In this document: piece by piece, positions 28,494-38,800 of the stretch
How positions within the stretch are numbered: the stretch's first letter is position 1
How the letters are laid out: each line of letters starts with the position of its first letter
From: Rahnella woolbedingensis
GTDB taxonomy: Bacteria > Pseudomonadota > Gammaproteobacteria > Enterobacterales > Enterobacteriaceae
Direction of reading: 5' to 3'
Length of the DNA: 46,325 bases
Assembly: GCF_003602095.1 (NCBI RefSeq)
Contig: NZ_RAHH01000037.1
Location: 1 to 46,325 of the forward strand
Made by a program: the position numbers and the translations under genes
Notes under the pieces: generated by a model
Databases searched by the model: none
What the model saw: only the letters and a program-made list of their open reading frames with translations
What the model was told of the DNA's origin: nothing

Positions 28494-29522
28494 CTACTGA
28501 TAGGTGGTGGTAAAGGTAGCGCTGGCGTCGGCTTTACCCGGCGTGATGGCGGACGATGTCTGGAAATAGCGCGCCCGGAGGTCGATGGCAAACATACCTT
28601 CGCTGGCGGTGGTGGCAATTTTGAGCATTTCACCCAATGCGACGGGTGTCTCATTGTAGAGCACCTGCACGCCGACGCCGGTTGCTGTCTGGCCAGCCCC
28701 TCCTGCATCTATATTCAGAACGCCCCGGCTGGCATCTGCCGCGCCCGCGCTGCCCGGCTCGAGGGTCAGATTCACATTGGTCGCCTCGTCGCAGTTCAGA
28801 TCAATAGTGAAAGGCACCTCGACGCTGGTACTGCCTGTGCCGGAAAAGTCGGTGTTTTTCGTCCTTCCCATGTTCACCGTAATATTGCTGTTAGTCACGG
28901 TGCACGCCACCGTTTGCACCTGTCCGCCTGACAGCGTGTAATTGAGCACATTCAATTCGCCTGAGACCAGCGCCTGCGCAAATGAGCCGGTCGTGATCGG
29001 ACCTGAACCTGTCACCGGCGCGATTTTTACCAGCTGAAGCTGGAAACTCCCCCAGGTACCCCCGCACAGACGCCACCAGTTATCAGCGTTACGGCAAGAC
29101 ACGCCAGAAATACGACGTGGCAACGGACCGGTGCCGTAGCGCCCGGCCGTCGAACCTGCGCCAGAGGTTACGATGCGAAATGCCAGCCCGGCAACACCAG
29201 ACTGATACAAGGCTTGCGCGTTATAACTTACCGGGGCGAAAGCGCCGCCGCCTGCCGCCCATTGGGTGACAAATCCTGACGTCGTGCACTGGATAAAATC
29301 ATTGCGGCTGCCAAGCGCGTTATTGGTCACGGTGGCGACCACACTCCCCACCGGCGCATCACGCTGAACCACCACGTGGCCGAGATTAAGCGCCACGGAG
29401 TCACTGGTGGCAAAACGATTATCCATAAAACTGCATGACGCCAGCGCGCCCTTCGCTGCCAGCATCAGCACGCAGCCGGTTATCCATTGCATCGGCATTT
29501 TTCTCATTCTGGACCTGTTCAT
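28494..29522 (-). CDS. Fimbrial tip/adhesin-type protein, second paralogue
   Basis: This 342-residue secreted fimbrial protein is the last gene of the operon. A signal peptide ends near ALASC. The two-part layout fits tip adhesins: an N-terminal region of about 185 residues with Cys pairs and the WWRLCGGTWGSFQLQLVKI segment, then a C-terminal pilin domain (TVACTVTNSNITVNMG to the terminal FTTTYQ) that would accept strand donation from the next subunit. It is a clear full-length paralogue of the gene at 29522-30547. Its start overlaps that gene's stop (TAATG at 29520-29524), so translation is coupled. Receptor unknown. Confidence 0.85.
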   Translation of the reverse strand: MNRSRMRKMPMQWITGCVLMLAAKGALASCSFMDNRFATSDSVALNLGHVVVQRDAPVGSVVATVTNNALGSRNDFIQCTTSGFVTQWAAGGGAFAPVSYNAQALYQSGVAGLAFRIVTSGAGSTAGRYGTGPLPRRISGVSCRNADNWWRLCGGTWGSFQLQLVKIAPVTGSGPITTGSFAQALVSGELNVLNYTLSGGQVQTVACTVTNSNITVNMGRTKNTDFSGTGSTSVEVPFTIDLNCDEATNVNLTLEPGSAGAADASRGVLNIDAGGAGQTATGVGVQVLYNETPVALGEMLKIATTASEGMFAIDLRARYFQTSSAITPGKADASATFTTTYQ

Positions 29523-30547
29523 TATTGATAAGTCATCGTAAAGGTGGCGTTGGCATCAGCTTTACCGGGTGTGACCGCCGGCAGCGTCTGGTAATAACGG
29601 GCTTTAAGCGGCACGGCATAAGCCCCGTCGGCGGTGGTACGGGCCACTGTCACCCGCGTACCCAATGCAACCGGTGCGTTGTTAAACAGAATCTGAACGC
29701 CGACCCCGCTGGCGCTATCTGCGGCCCCGGCGTTGTCGAGATTCAGCACGCCTTTGGTGGCGTCAGCGGCACCGGAACTGCCGGCTGCGAGTGTCATATT
29801 GATATTGGTGGACGCATCGCAGTTTAGCGCAATCGAAAAATCCGCTTCGCCGCTGGTGCTGCCCGGCCCGCTGAAATCAGTATTTTTGGCTTTACCCATA
29901 TTCACGGTGATATTGCTGTTAGTCACCGAACAGGCCACCGTTTGCACCGTACCGCTGGCAATGGCGTATTCGAGAATGTTGGTTTCCCCGACGACAAGAG
30001 CCTGGGTGATGGTCCCGGTGGTCAGCGGGCCGGAACCCGTGACCTGTGCGATTTTCACCAGCTGAAGCTGATAGTTTCCCCAAGTGCCACCGCATAAACG
30101 CCACCAGCCGCTGCCCGTTGTACAGGCGGTGCTGGTGACCTGACGCGGCAACGGGCCGGTGCCGTAACGTCCGGCGGTGGTGCCGGCCCCCGGTGTCACA
30201 ATCCTGAATGCCAGCCCTTCGATACCGGACTGATAAAGCGTCTGGCCGCCATAAGTCACCGGTGCATAGCCTGCGCCCGCCGCCCATTGGGACCGAAAAC
30301 CGGTAGCGTTACATTCGATAAAGTTATTGCGCCCGCCGAGCACCGTGTTGGTGGTGCTCCAGACGACGGTTCCTACCGGCGTATCGCGCTGCACAATGAT
30401 CGACCCAAGACTGAGCTGAACGGAGTCATTGGGGGTAAACCGGCTGTCCATAAATCCGCAGGATGCCAGCGCGCCTTTTGAAATCATCAGCAGCAAGGCG
30501 CAGGAAAGCACGCGGTTGTGGACGATTTTTTTGATTAACATTTTCAT
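29522..30547 (-). CDS. Fimbrial tip/adhesin-type protein, first paralogue
   Basis: This 341-residue fimbrial protein has a signal peptide ending near ALASC and a putative lectin-like N-terminal domain (RYGTGPLPR, WWRLCGGTWGNYQLQLVKI). The C-terminal pilin domain begins at about residue 205 (TVACSVTNSNITVNMG) and ends with the beta-zipper-style FTMTYQ. AAGG sits 7 bases before the ATG at 30547; an ATG two codons earlier at 30553 would be too close. It lies directly downstream of the usher, the usual place for tip subunits. With its paralogue it makes an unusual tandem of two near-equivalent tip proteins. Confidence 0.85.
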   Translation of the reverse strand: MKMLIKKIVHNRVLSCALLLMISKGALASCGFMDSRFTPNDSVQLSLGSIIVQRDTPVGTVVWSTTNTVLGGRNNFIECNATGFRSQWAAGAGYAPVTYGGQTLYQSGIEGLAFRIVTPGAGTTAGRYGTGPLPRQVTSTACTTGSGWWRLCGGTWGNYQLQLVKIAQVTGSGPLTTGTITQALVVGETNILEYAIASGTVQTVACSVTNSNITVNMGKAKNTDFSGPGSTSGEADFSIALNCDASTNINMTLAAGSSGAADATKGVLNLDNAGAADSASGVGVQILFNNAPVALGTRVTVARTTADGAYAVPLKARYYQTLPAVTPGKADANATFTMTYQ

Positions 30548-30571
30548 TTTCATACCTTATTCGTCAGGTGC

Positions 30572-33124
30572 TCAGCGGCACTGACCGTTGATCGCAGGAA
30601 TTCCTTCGCCGCTGGTGTTCTGGCTGAGACGATAACTCACCCGGCACTGACGATCGGCTTCTTTGCCCCACTGAACATGCAACGTGCCCTGGTTTTTAAG
30701 ACCGGCGAGATACACCTGTCCGCCGTCACCCACGATGCTGCTGCCTGCATCCGGGTCGGCTTCATTCACCACGGTTGCGCCAAACGGCACGGCTTTTCCG
30801 TCCATGCGGATAAGGGTCATCAGTGCCCGTTGTCCCACCTGGGCACGGTAATCCGCCCGAACCACGGCACCACGGGTTGGTACCACGGTGCGGCTGGTTT
30901 GTTTGAGGTCTACGTTATCCGCCAGCGTTTCAGTGCTCAGCGTGACGTCATTACGACGGTAAGGCATCAGGTTCGGCACCAGCGCATAGCCACGATAGTC
31001 GGTACTCACGCCGGTCTGGTTATTGACATCCACCCCTGACGCGCACGGTACTTTGACCAGACCAAAGGTTTCGCCCATGGTCTGACCGGCAGTCACGCCA
31101 TCGGCGTGCGCTACAATGGCGCCCTGAACGCCGTAGTTCATCGTGCGCTGCCCATCGCTGTAGCTATAGCCGCCGTTGACTTCGCCGTACGTGCCGCGAT
31201 AGTTCGCGCTGGCATAACCGGTATTGCCCTGTCCTTTCGAGGCATAGCCCTGCGTGACGTTCCAGTTAAGGTTGTTGTCTTCCAGCGCCGTGCCGTTAAG
31301 CCCGGCGGTATTCACCGTGCCGCGTGATTTGCTGCTGCTCACGTTGTAACTGGCGTAGGTTTTGCTCAGCCAGCGATCCAGCGGAATGCTCAGGTTCAGC
31401 GAAACCACGTCATCGCGTTCAAACGTTTTGCCGTAGCTGTTTTCACCGGCACCGGAAGAAGTGGTGTTACGGTTCATTGCATAATTGAGGCTATAGCTGA
31501 TGCCGTCCCAGCTGTTGTTGTAACCCAGATTCCAGGAGGATGTTTTACGGCCAGTACCCCAGTAATCCTCGCTGATCGCCCCGACGGACAAATAGCCCCG
31601 TTCGTCGCCCAGATCCTGACTTAGCGTCAGTTCGGCGCGGTTACGTTTGCGTTCGTTACGCAGCGCATAAGGATTATCGCTGTAGGTTTCCAGCACATCC
31701 GCCAGCGTATAAAACCCGGAAGTGGAATAGCGGTATCCGGCAATGGCGATATGGGTACCGGTTTCAGCCAGACTTTTGCTATAACGGATCCGCCAGGACT
31801 GGCCCTGACGGGTAGTCTCATCTTTCGGCTCGCCCCAGGATTGCGTGACATCGGCAGAGACAGCACCGAGGGCACCGAGGTTCTGGCCGATACCGCCGGC
31901 CACCGAGCGGTAATGTTCCGCGGTCTGCGCGCCGGTGTATAAGGTCATGCCTTTGCCGACGCCGTAAATTGCCGTCCCCTGAGCAAAAGGTGTTTTCTCA
32001 ACGCTGGTGTCATAGGCGCGGTACTGACCGCCGGTCAGGCTAAAACGCAGTCGCCCTTCCCGCTGTAATACCGGCAGAGACGCAAACGGCACCACCATAT
32101 TTTGCTCGCTGCCATCGGCTTCTTTCACCGTGACGTACAGGTCGCCGCTGCCCCCGGTCGGGAACATATCGGTAATCTCAAATGCTCCGGCGGGTACGGT
32201 AGTCTGATAAATCACGTAGCCGTTCTGGCGGACAATCACCTGCGCGCTGTTACTGCGGGCAATACCCCGCACCACCGGCGCATAGCCGCGTAAACTTTCC
32301 GGCAACATTTCGTCATCGGAAGCCAGCTGCACACCACGAAACGGCACGCTGTCAAACACGTCCGACGGTGCCAGGCTTTCACCCAGCGTCAGCTGACTTT
32401 TGAACGGCACGATGCTGCGCTGTGCGTAGCTGTACACCGTGTTCCACTTATCGCCTTCGCCACCGCCGTTGCGTGACCAGGTGGAATAGTTACGAAAACG
32501 CCACGCTCCGAGATTCAGCCCCGGCCGCAGGTTGACGTACTGGCTGTTGCCGGACCCGCCCTGCGCATTGTCGAGTTCACTGACGCCGCTGAAGCTGTAG
32601 TTGAGCAGTGCCGCATTGATGCCTTCATCCCACTGTGACGGCGGAACATAACCGCGAATGCGCGGATTGACGGACGCCTGTGGAATGGAAATGTCCAGAC
32701 GCTGGGCACTGAACACAAATTCTGCCGAGCCATCCGGAATGGCGGAGAGCGTGACACAGCGCGCCCCAGCAGGCTGGAGATCGGGGAATAAATCGACCCG
32801 CACGCCGTACGCGGCCAGTTCGGCGGCATCCAGGCAAGGCTGCAAGCCTTTATCTGGCGTCTGAAAAAAGGTCACTTCCCGGCTGTCTACCTTGTCGTTA
32901 TTGAGGTAAATGTCGACGGGATAACGCCCCGGCAGCTGTCCTCCGTTTTCGAATGCGGACAAATCAGGCGCGGTGCCTTCTTCGCCGGTCTGCTGCAACA
33001 GCGCCGGATTAAAATAATCCCTGGCCTGTGCGGTCAGTGAAGGCAGGAGCAGCGCGACGGCGATCGCCAGAGAGGTCGGACGAAAGCCAGGACGGCTTTT
33101 TTCAGCTTGAGTTAAAAGGCGCAT
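30572..33124 (-). CDS. Fimbrial outer-membrane usher (FimD/PapC family)
   Basis: This 850-residue usher is full length. It has a signal peptide cleaved near AQARDYFNPALL, an N-terminal chaperone-binding domain (FENGGQLPGRYPVDIYLN), a 24-strand pore region with the plug, and C-terminal domains with PFGATV, GQVYLAGL and a final Cys (NGQCR). I place the start at 33124 since GGAAAA precedes it; an in-frame ATG at 33151 adds nine residues that overlap the end of the chaperone gene closely. It exports and polymerises subunits delivered by the chaperone encoded just upstream. Confidence 0.96.
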   Translation of the reverse strand: MRLLTQAEKSRPGFRPTSLAIAVALLLPSLTAQARDYFNPALLQQTGEEGTAPDLSAFENGGQLPGRYPVDIYLNNDKVDSREVTFFQTPDKGLQPCLDAAELAAYGVRVDLFPDLQPAGARCVTLSAIPDGSAEFVFSAQRLDISIPQASVNPRIRGYVPPSQWDEGINAALLNYSFSGVSELDNAQGGSGNSQYVNLRPGLNLGAWRFRNYSTWSRNGGGEGDKWNTVYSYAQRSIVPFKSQLTLGESLAPSDVFDSVPFRGVQLASDDEMLPESLRGYAPVVRGIARSNSAQVIVRQNGYVIYQTTVPAGAFEITDMFPTGGSGDLYVTVKEADGSEQNMVVPFASLPVLQREGRLRFSLTGGQYRAYDTSVEKTPFAQGTAIYGVGKGMTLYTGAQTAEHYRSVAGGIGQNLGALGAVSADVTQSWGEPKDETTRQGQSWRIRYSKSLAETGTHIAIAGYRYSTSGFYTLADVLETYSDNPYALRNERKRNRAELTLSQDLGDERGYLSVGAISEDYWGTGRKTSSWNLGYNNSWDGISYSLNYAMNRNTTSSGAGENSYGKTFERDDVVSLNLSIPLDRWLSKTYASYNVSSSKSRGTVNTAGLNGTALEDNNLNWNVTQGYASKGQGNTGYASANYRGTYGEVNGGYSYSDGQRTMNYGVQGAIVAHADGVTAGQTMGETFGLVKVPCASGVDVNNQTGVSTDYRGYALVPNLMPYRRNDVTLSTETLADNVDLKQTSRTVVPTRGAVVRADYRAQVGQRALMTLIRMDGKAVPFGATVVNEADPDAGSSIVGDGGQVYLAGLKNQGTLHVQWGKEADRQCRVSYRLSQNTSGEGIPAINGQCR

Positions 33125-33154
33125 TATTTTTTCCAGCGGGTCGGTTTCCAATAC

Positions 33155-33841
33155 TTAAAGAGACGATTTATGCACTGCGCCAATGGCGCCGTAATCACTA
33201 ATAACTTTCCATTCGATCTGATTGCCGCGGGCATCCGGCGGCAGCGAAAACAAGGCGGTGGCATGAGGTGCCACGTAAGTCACTTTTTCAAGCGGGCGGC
33301 CATTGACGCTCACAGACTGGAAATTGATGTAATAAGGCGTCGGGTTATTCACCGCTAATGTCTGCCCCTGACGGGTCCATTTCAGACCGCTGCTGGCTTT
33401 TTCCGGGCTTGAGTTTTTCAATGCCTGCGGACGGTAAATCAGCTTGATCCGCGTGTTGATCGCCAGTTGCAGCGTGTTTTCTGAACGAGAAGGATCCGCT
33501 GTGGGGATCGACTTGATGTTCAGCCAGTACAGGGTTTCGCGGTCGGCGGCGAGGCGCGGCGCAGTTTGCATAATGCGCAAGGTATTTTTTTGATTACCGT
33601 CCAGACGGAACAATGGTGGCGTCACGATAAAGCTGCTTTTATCGCTTTGCCCTGCTTCGTTTTCCACCCATGACTGGATGAGGTAAGGCGCGCTGTCCGG
33701 GTTTTCTAAACTGATGGAGGCTTCTTTTTTGCCACCGTCATAAATGACCCGCGTTCCGCCGACAATCACACCGGCGTGAGCGATTCCGCTGCCTGCAAGA
33801 AAGCCGGCTAACAAGAGTGCTGAAATTTTGGTCTTCACCAT
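33155..33841 (-). CDS. Periplasmic fimbrial chaperone (PapD/FimC family)
   Basis: This 228-residue chaperone has a signal peptide ending near GIAHAG. It has the two immunoglobulin-like domains of the family: the GGTRVIYDGGKKEASISLEN strands at the start, the alternating hydrophobic G1 region around LQLAINTRIKLIYRP, and the NPTPYYINF motif in domain 2. It donates a strand to subunits and hands them to the usher. The start at 33841 is preceded by CAGGAG. The ATG at 33871 has no site. It lies between major pilin and usher, the classical order. Confidence 0.95.
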   Translation of the reverse strand: MVKTKISALLLAGFLAGSGIAHAGVIVGGTRVIYDGGKKEASISLENPDSAPYLIQSWVENEAGQSDKSSFIVTPPLFRLDGNQKNTLRIMQTAPRLAADRETLYWLNIKSIPTADPSRSENTLQLAINTRIKLIYRPQALKNSSPEKASSGLKWTRQGQTLAVNNPTPYYINFQSVSVNGRPLEKVTYVAPHATALFSLPPDARGNQIEWKVISDYGAIGAVHKSSL

Positions 33842-33916
33842 GAAAACTCCTGGGTTAAAAAAGCCGGCCAACTGGCCGGCTCAGAAGAAAATGGCAGAAC
33901 GTTCTGCCGCGCTGAA

Positions 33917-34444
33917 TCAGTTGTAAACAACACTGAATGTGGCGGTAGCATTAGCCGGACCTGCCGTGACCGTCGCCGCTTTAGAGATGTACGCCGCGAT
34001 GAATTTCAACGTGTTAGTACCGGTCTGGGACAGCGTGACGCTTTGAGAATCGGTGAACAGCGGCAGAACTGAGTTATCTGCGTTACGCAGTTGGATCCCA
34101 ACGCCGGTGGCTACACCACTCACCTGGCTAAGTTCCAGCGTGTCGTTGTCACCCTGGTAAGGCGTGCCGTCGAATTTCACCGAAGCAGAGGTGACGCTGG
34201 CCGGGCAGCTGGTCAGGTCGATCTGAAATGCGGTGGCACCGGCAGAGACGCCTGCGGCTGAGAACGCTTTGTCGCTGATCTGACCTAAAGTCACGGTCTG
34301 GTTAGCGCTGGAAGGAGAAACAGTACAGGCGGCGTCAATGATTTCGCCGTTGAACTGGATTGTGCCGTCAGCTGCATTTGCTGCTGAAACAGATGCACCA
34401 CAAATTACTGAAACTAACGCCAGAGCGTGAAGTTGCTTTTTCAT
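33917..34444 (-). CDS. Major fimbrial subunit (type 1 pilin family)
   Basis: This 175-residue pilin has a signal peptide cleaved after SAANA. The mature protein carries the pilin pattern: a first Cys in IDAACTVSP, a second in LTSCP, QVSGVATGVGIQLRNADNS, and the terminal donor-like FSVVYN. The start at 34444 has AGGAA 8 bases upstream. The longer frame from 34549 is an artefact. It heads the operon and would make up the pilus rod. The gap to the chaperone (75 bases) could allow partial termination so that pilin is made in excess; it contains GGCCGGC-like inverted repeats near 33863. Confidence 0.94.
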   Translation of the reverse strand: MKKQLHALALVSVICGASVSAANAADGTIQFNGEIIDAACTVSPSSANQTVTLGQISDKAFSAAGVSAGATAFQIDLTSCPASVTSASVKFDGTPYQGDNDTLELSQVSGVATGVGIQLRNADNSVLPLFTDSQSVTLSQTGTNTLKFIAAYISKAATVTAGPANATATFSVVYN

Positions 34445-35184
34445 AAAACAAATTTCCTGTAAGTAAATGAAGGTCAACGCCGGGCATCGAATTAATCCAG
34501 TTAAACGTGAGTAAGAAATGAAAGACGCGCATTCAAATTCATTAGTCATTAATTGGATTGCTGCAAGGTTCCGGTTATTGCTGATATATCCACAAAGCGT
34601 AATTGGTTTTTAGGTGATAACCATCTTGTCCGGAATATAGTCTTAATGCCGAAGCGAGAATTTGTCACTACCTTTAGAAATCCTGACTCCTTTGCTCATC
34701 CGGAGCGTTCGGTGTCATTGAAATAATCGTCCGTGTTTATTTCTGCTTTGTGGGAATCACTATACCCCGACCAAATAATTAAACATTCAGAATAAGGACT
34801 GATGCATGTCATCAAAGACGACAACTGTTGTCATCCAAAGACTACAAAGGGCAAAAGTAAGAGTTAGGGAAACAGGTGTTAAAGCAGTTAACGCATTTTT
34901 TATGATAACGACTATGACAATAATAATGTTTTATTTCATATGGTTACTTTATTTCTTTTATGGGGGTTAATCCGGGGTAAGGCTATGGAGCAAAAATCAG
35001 GCTGTCGTCGGCGACCCGCGCGGTCCTGTCATCCTCTTCTGCTTTGAGTAAGGAAAGTCATCGTTATAAATGCGTTTTCCACATTTTGATAATTTTGTTG
35101 ATATAAATTAAACCTCAAATTTTATATTGATTTCGACAATGCTTTCGTGGCAGCCTTTAAAAAGAAAATAATTAAGGAATTCTT
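34445..35184. other. Intergenic control region between fimbrial operon and regulator
   Basis: These 740 AT-rich bases lie between the divergent pilin gene and the response regulator gene and should hold both promoters. Apart from the small ORF at 34806-34970 I see no gene. I looked for a fim-style invertible segment bounded by inverted repeats and did not see one. The size and AT content are typical of a complex, silenced control region. Confidence 0.6.
34806..34970 (+). CDS. Small single-span membrane protein, 54 residues
   Basis: An ATG at 34806 with AAGGA at 34794-34798 (7-base spacing) opens a 54-residue frame ending at TAA 34968. The N-terminal half is basic and polar (MSSKTTTVVIQRLQRAKVR, then RETGVKAVNA). 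The C-terminal half is one strong hydrophobic segment, about residues 31-52 (FFMITTMTIIMFYFIWLLYF). By the positive-inside rule its N-terminus should lie in the cytoplasm. It precedes the regulator-kinase pair by about 210 bases. In E. coli the EvgS/EvgA relay is linked to PhoQ by a small membrane protein, SafA; a similar connector role here is speculation. No homology is recognised. Confidence 0.55.
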   Translation: MSSKTTTVVIQRLQRAKVRVRETGVKAVNAFFMITTMTIIMFYFIWLLYFFYGG

Positions 35185-35808
35185 ATGGCAAGTATTTTAA
35201 TCATTGACGACCATCCGATGGTCCGTCTGGCTATTCGTATGTTACTTGAAAAAGACCTGCATCATATCGTGGCAGAATGTGGTGACGGAATGGAGGCGTT
35301 TAAATTAACGCAAAGACTCCAGCCTGAAATAGTGGTGGTAGATTTAGATATTCCAAGCCTCAGCGGTGTGGAATTAATTGATAAACTTCGTAAGTCAGGA
35401 TTCAACGGCAGAATGCTGGTACTCACCGGCCGCGACGATGAACATTATTTGAGTCGCTGTATTCATACCGGTGCTGACGGATTTGTCGGCAAGGGTAATA
35501 ATCTTGATGAACTCCGTGATGCGATTAAAGCGGTGGAACGCGGTTACGGTTATTTCCCTATTCGCAGACAGGCGAAAAATATACGCAATCTGCCCGCCGG
35601 TGAAACCGACGTGGTAAAAATGCTTTCTAACCGCGAGCTGCAGGTACTGCGATATCTGACACAGGGGATGAAAGTTAATGATATTGCTGAAAAAATGTTC
35701 ATCAGCAATAAAACAGTGAGTACCTACAAAACCCGGTTGCTGAGTAAACTTCAGATCACCAGCACTGTGGGGCTGGTTGATTTTGCCCGCCGTCACAACC
35801 TGGACTGA
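35185..35808 (+). CDS. EvgA/BvgA-like response regulator (second copy)
   Basis: This 207-residue regulator has a receiver domain (acidic DD8-9, phospho-acceptor Asp53 in VVDLDIP, LVLTGRDDEHY) and a LuxR-type DNA-binding domain (LSNRELQVLRYLTQGMKVNDIAEKM, SNKTVSTYKTRLLSKL). It is paralogous to the protein at 27825 with the same length and layout. AAGGAATTC precedes the ATG. The kinase gene begins 3 bases after its stop, so the order regulator-kinase is opposite to the left relay. Confidence 0.94.
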   Translation: MASILIIDDHPMVRLAIRMLLEKDLHHIVAECGDGMEAFKLTQRLQPEIVVVDLDIPSLSGVELIDKLRKSGFNGRMLVLTGRDDEHYLSRCIHTGADGFVGKGNNLDELRDAIKAVERGYGYFPIRRQAKNIRNLPAGETDVVKMLSNRELQVLRYLTQGMKVNDIAEKMFISNKTVSTYKTRLLSKLQITSTVGLVDFARRHNLD

Positions 35809-35811
35809 CCT

Positions 35812-38800
35812 GTGAATATTCGTAATTTGCTGCTATCCGGCCTGCTCCTGTTTACCCTGGGTTTGGCGCAATCCACGCTTGCTGCTGAGCATATGTCTCT
35901 TATCAGCCGGGAAAGTTACGACCCCAGGGTATTTACGCTGGACGACAGTGACTGGCGCTGGCTGGGAAATAAACGCTCGCTGGTGGTGGCCGTCTGGCAA
36001 CCTGAAATCCCCCCGCTTTATCTCTACAGCGGCGAAGGTCGGTATGAAGGCATGATCGCCGATTATATTAGTCTGCTGGGGGAATATCTCGGCTTGCGGG
36101 TGGAAGTTAAAGCCTTTGCGAGCAGAGAGGCGGCACTCTCTGCGCTGGCACAAAAACACGTCGATATCGTGGCCGACCCCTCTGCAAAAGATTTGCCATT
36201 CAGTCACTCGCTGGTCTCTTCTCCCAATTTCATCAGCGATCATCCGGTTCTTGTTCATCGCAAAAAAACCAGGAATGCCCCGTTTCGCTATGAGGAAGGC
36301 ATGCGGCTGGCGATTGCCCGCTGGTATGTTGATGACAGCTGGATTGAGCAAAATTTTCCAGGTGCGGCAATCAGCCATTTTGATACCGACGATCAGGCGA
36401 TGGCCTCCGTGGCATTCGATGAAAATGATTTTTACATCGGCAATCTGGTCACCGCTTCCTATCTGCTTGAGCGAAATTATCCCCATTATCTGATGTTTCA
36501 GCAGGTGTACCCTGAAAGGGATACGGGCAGCCATTTCGTCATGAGAAAAGAGGACGAGGTGCTGACTCGCTCCGTGGGTCGCGTATTAACCGCCATTCCA
36601 CGCACGCAGAACCAGGTGATTTTACAACAGTGGAGCGAGCGGGCGAATCTGTGGAAAGTCAGCAAGAAAGTGGAATTTACCGCCGCCGAGAAGAAATGGC
36701 TGGCGGCTAATCCCACGGCCAAAGTCTCTGTCAATGCGTTCTATGCCCCTTTCACCATGATCGATGCCAGCGGGGGTTTTTATGGCGTCACTGCCGATAT
36801 CTTGCGGATGATACGTCTGCGTACCGGTTTACATTTCGATCCGGTTTCTGCCGATTCAGTCAACACCATGGAAGGTCAGATCCTCAGTAAAAAGGCGCTA
36901 TTTATCGGCGCAGTCAGTGAGAGTGAAGAACGCAATCAGAATCTGCTGTTCTCCCGCCCCTACTTCAGCTCGCCTTTTGTGCTGATTGAAGCGCTGGACA
37001 AAAACTACTCCGGCACGCTTCCCGCCGGAACCCGGGTGGCGGTGGTGAGTAAAAATATCCTGATCCCGGAACTGCAACGCCAAAATCCGGGGATCCAAAT
37101 TATTGAAACCGCCAATGCCAGTATCGCCATGCAAAAAGTAGAAGACGGCAAAGCGGACGTGGCGGTTCATACCCTTTTCGGCGCCAGCTATATGATAGAT
37201 CGCTATTTTCGCGACCGGCTCAAGATTGGCGGCCGGGTGGGAGATCAGACGGCAAAAATCGCGTTTGCTGTTTCCCGTGATCAACCGGAACTGCTGAGTA
37301 TTATCAATAAGTCGCTGGAGAATATTTCTCCGGCGGATATCAGCAGCATCATCGATAAATGGCAGACGCGCCCGGATGTTCGCCTCGATACCTGGGAACT
37401 GTATAAAACCCGTTTCTGGCTGGTGTTTGCCGTGGCGGGGATTATGATCCTGACATCCCTTATCTGGATATATTATCTGCGCCGCGAAATCGGTGCCCGT
37501 CAGCTTGCGCAGCAAAAATTACAGTCGCAACTGGCGTACAACGAAACGCTCACCCGCGCATTGTCGGAAGAAACTGAACGTGCCGAGCAGGCAAACCGCG
37601 CCAAAAGCACCTTTCTGGCGACGATGAGTCATGAAATCCGCACGCCCGTTAGTGCGATTATTGGTCTGCTTGAGCTCACCGTAAACACCACCGGTAAACA
37701 GCTTGAGGATGAGGATCCTGTGCGGGTCGCGTGGGAATCTGCCCGTTCATTAATGGGGCTGATCGGCGATATTCTTGATATGGCACGCATTGAGTCGGGT
37801 CGTCTGGAGCTGGCGCCGGAATGGGTCAGAACTTCAGAACTTTTACCGCCTGTCGTGCGGGTCTTTGAGGGGCTGGCGCGTCAAAAAAGTCTGCGGCTGC
37901 ACTGTACTTTGCCTCAACAACTCCCTTATCAGGTCTTTATCGATCCGCTGCGTTTTCGTCAGGTGCTTTCAAACCTGATCAGTAATGCGATCAAATTCAC
38001 CGATCAGGGCAGTATTACTGTCGAAATAGCCATCCGGGAGGGGACAATATCTGAAAGCACCCTGCTGCAGGTATGCGTGGCAGATACCGGGAAAGGGATT
38101 TCCCACGAGGAGCAGAAAGATATTTTTGATCCCTGGGTACAGGCAAAGAATGGCACGACTCAGAGCGGGTCTGGACTGGGACTGGCGATTTGCTCGCAGC
38201 TGGTCCACATGATGGACGGCACGATTGATATGACAAGCGAAACCGACAAAGGGACGAAGGTCAGCTATACGGTTCCGGTTCAAACACGGGGTAAACAGCC
38301 GGAAAGAGCGCTGAGTGCCACAATCAATGAAGCCCCGGTGCCGCATCTTGCCCTGAGGATCCTCGCAGTGGACGATCATCCGGCAAACCTGATGTTGCTC
38401 CGGCGTCAGTTAACGCATCTCGGACATCATGTTACCGAGGCCCGCAACGGTGTGGAGGCCTGGGATCTCTGGCACAAGGAGCCTTTTGATATGGTAATCA
38501 CTGATTGCAGCATGCCGGGTATGGATGGCCTGACTCTGACACGTTTGATCCGTGATCTTGCCGGGGATTCCGTTATGATCCTCGGGCTGACAGCCAATGC
38601 CTGGCCGGAAGAGCGCACCCGTTGTCAGGCTGCAGGAATGAATGATTGCTTGTTCAAGCCTCTGCAACTGGCGCAGCTGAAAACCATCCTTACTCATGTC
38701 GCAAAAACCTTACCGGAAAAGGCTGATAACATAAATCCACTCAAAAATCTGGTTGATTATCAGAAGCTTCAGCAGCTAAGTGATTTTGATGACGACATGC

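Noticed and set aside
28467-28931. + strand frames over the fimbrial adhesin genes
   Set aside because: They are complements of clear secreted fimbrial proteins with signal peptides and a consistent operon order.
34445-35184. Invertible promoter element for the pilin gene
   Set aside because: No pair of inverted repeats of useful length flanks the region and no recombinase gene is nearby.
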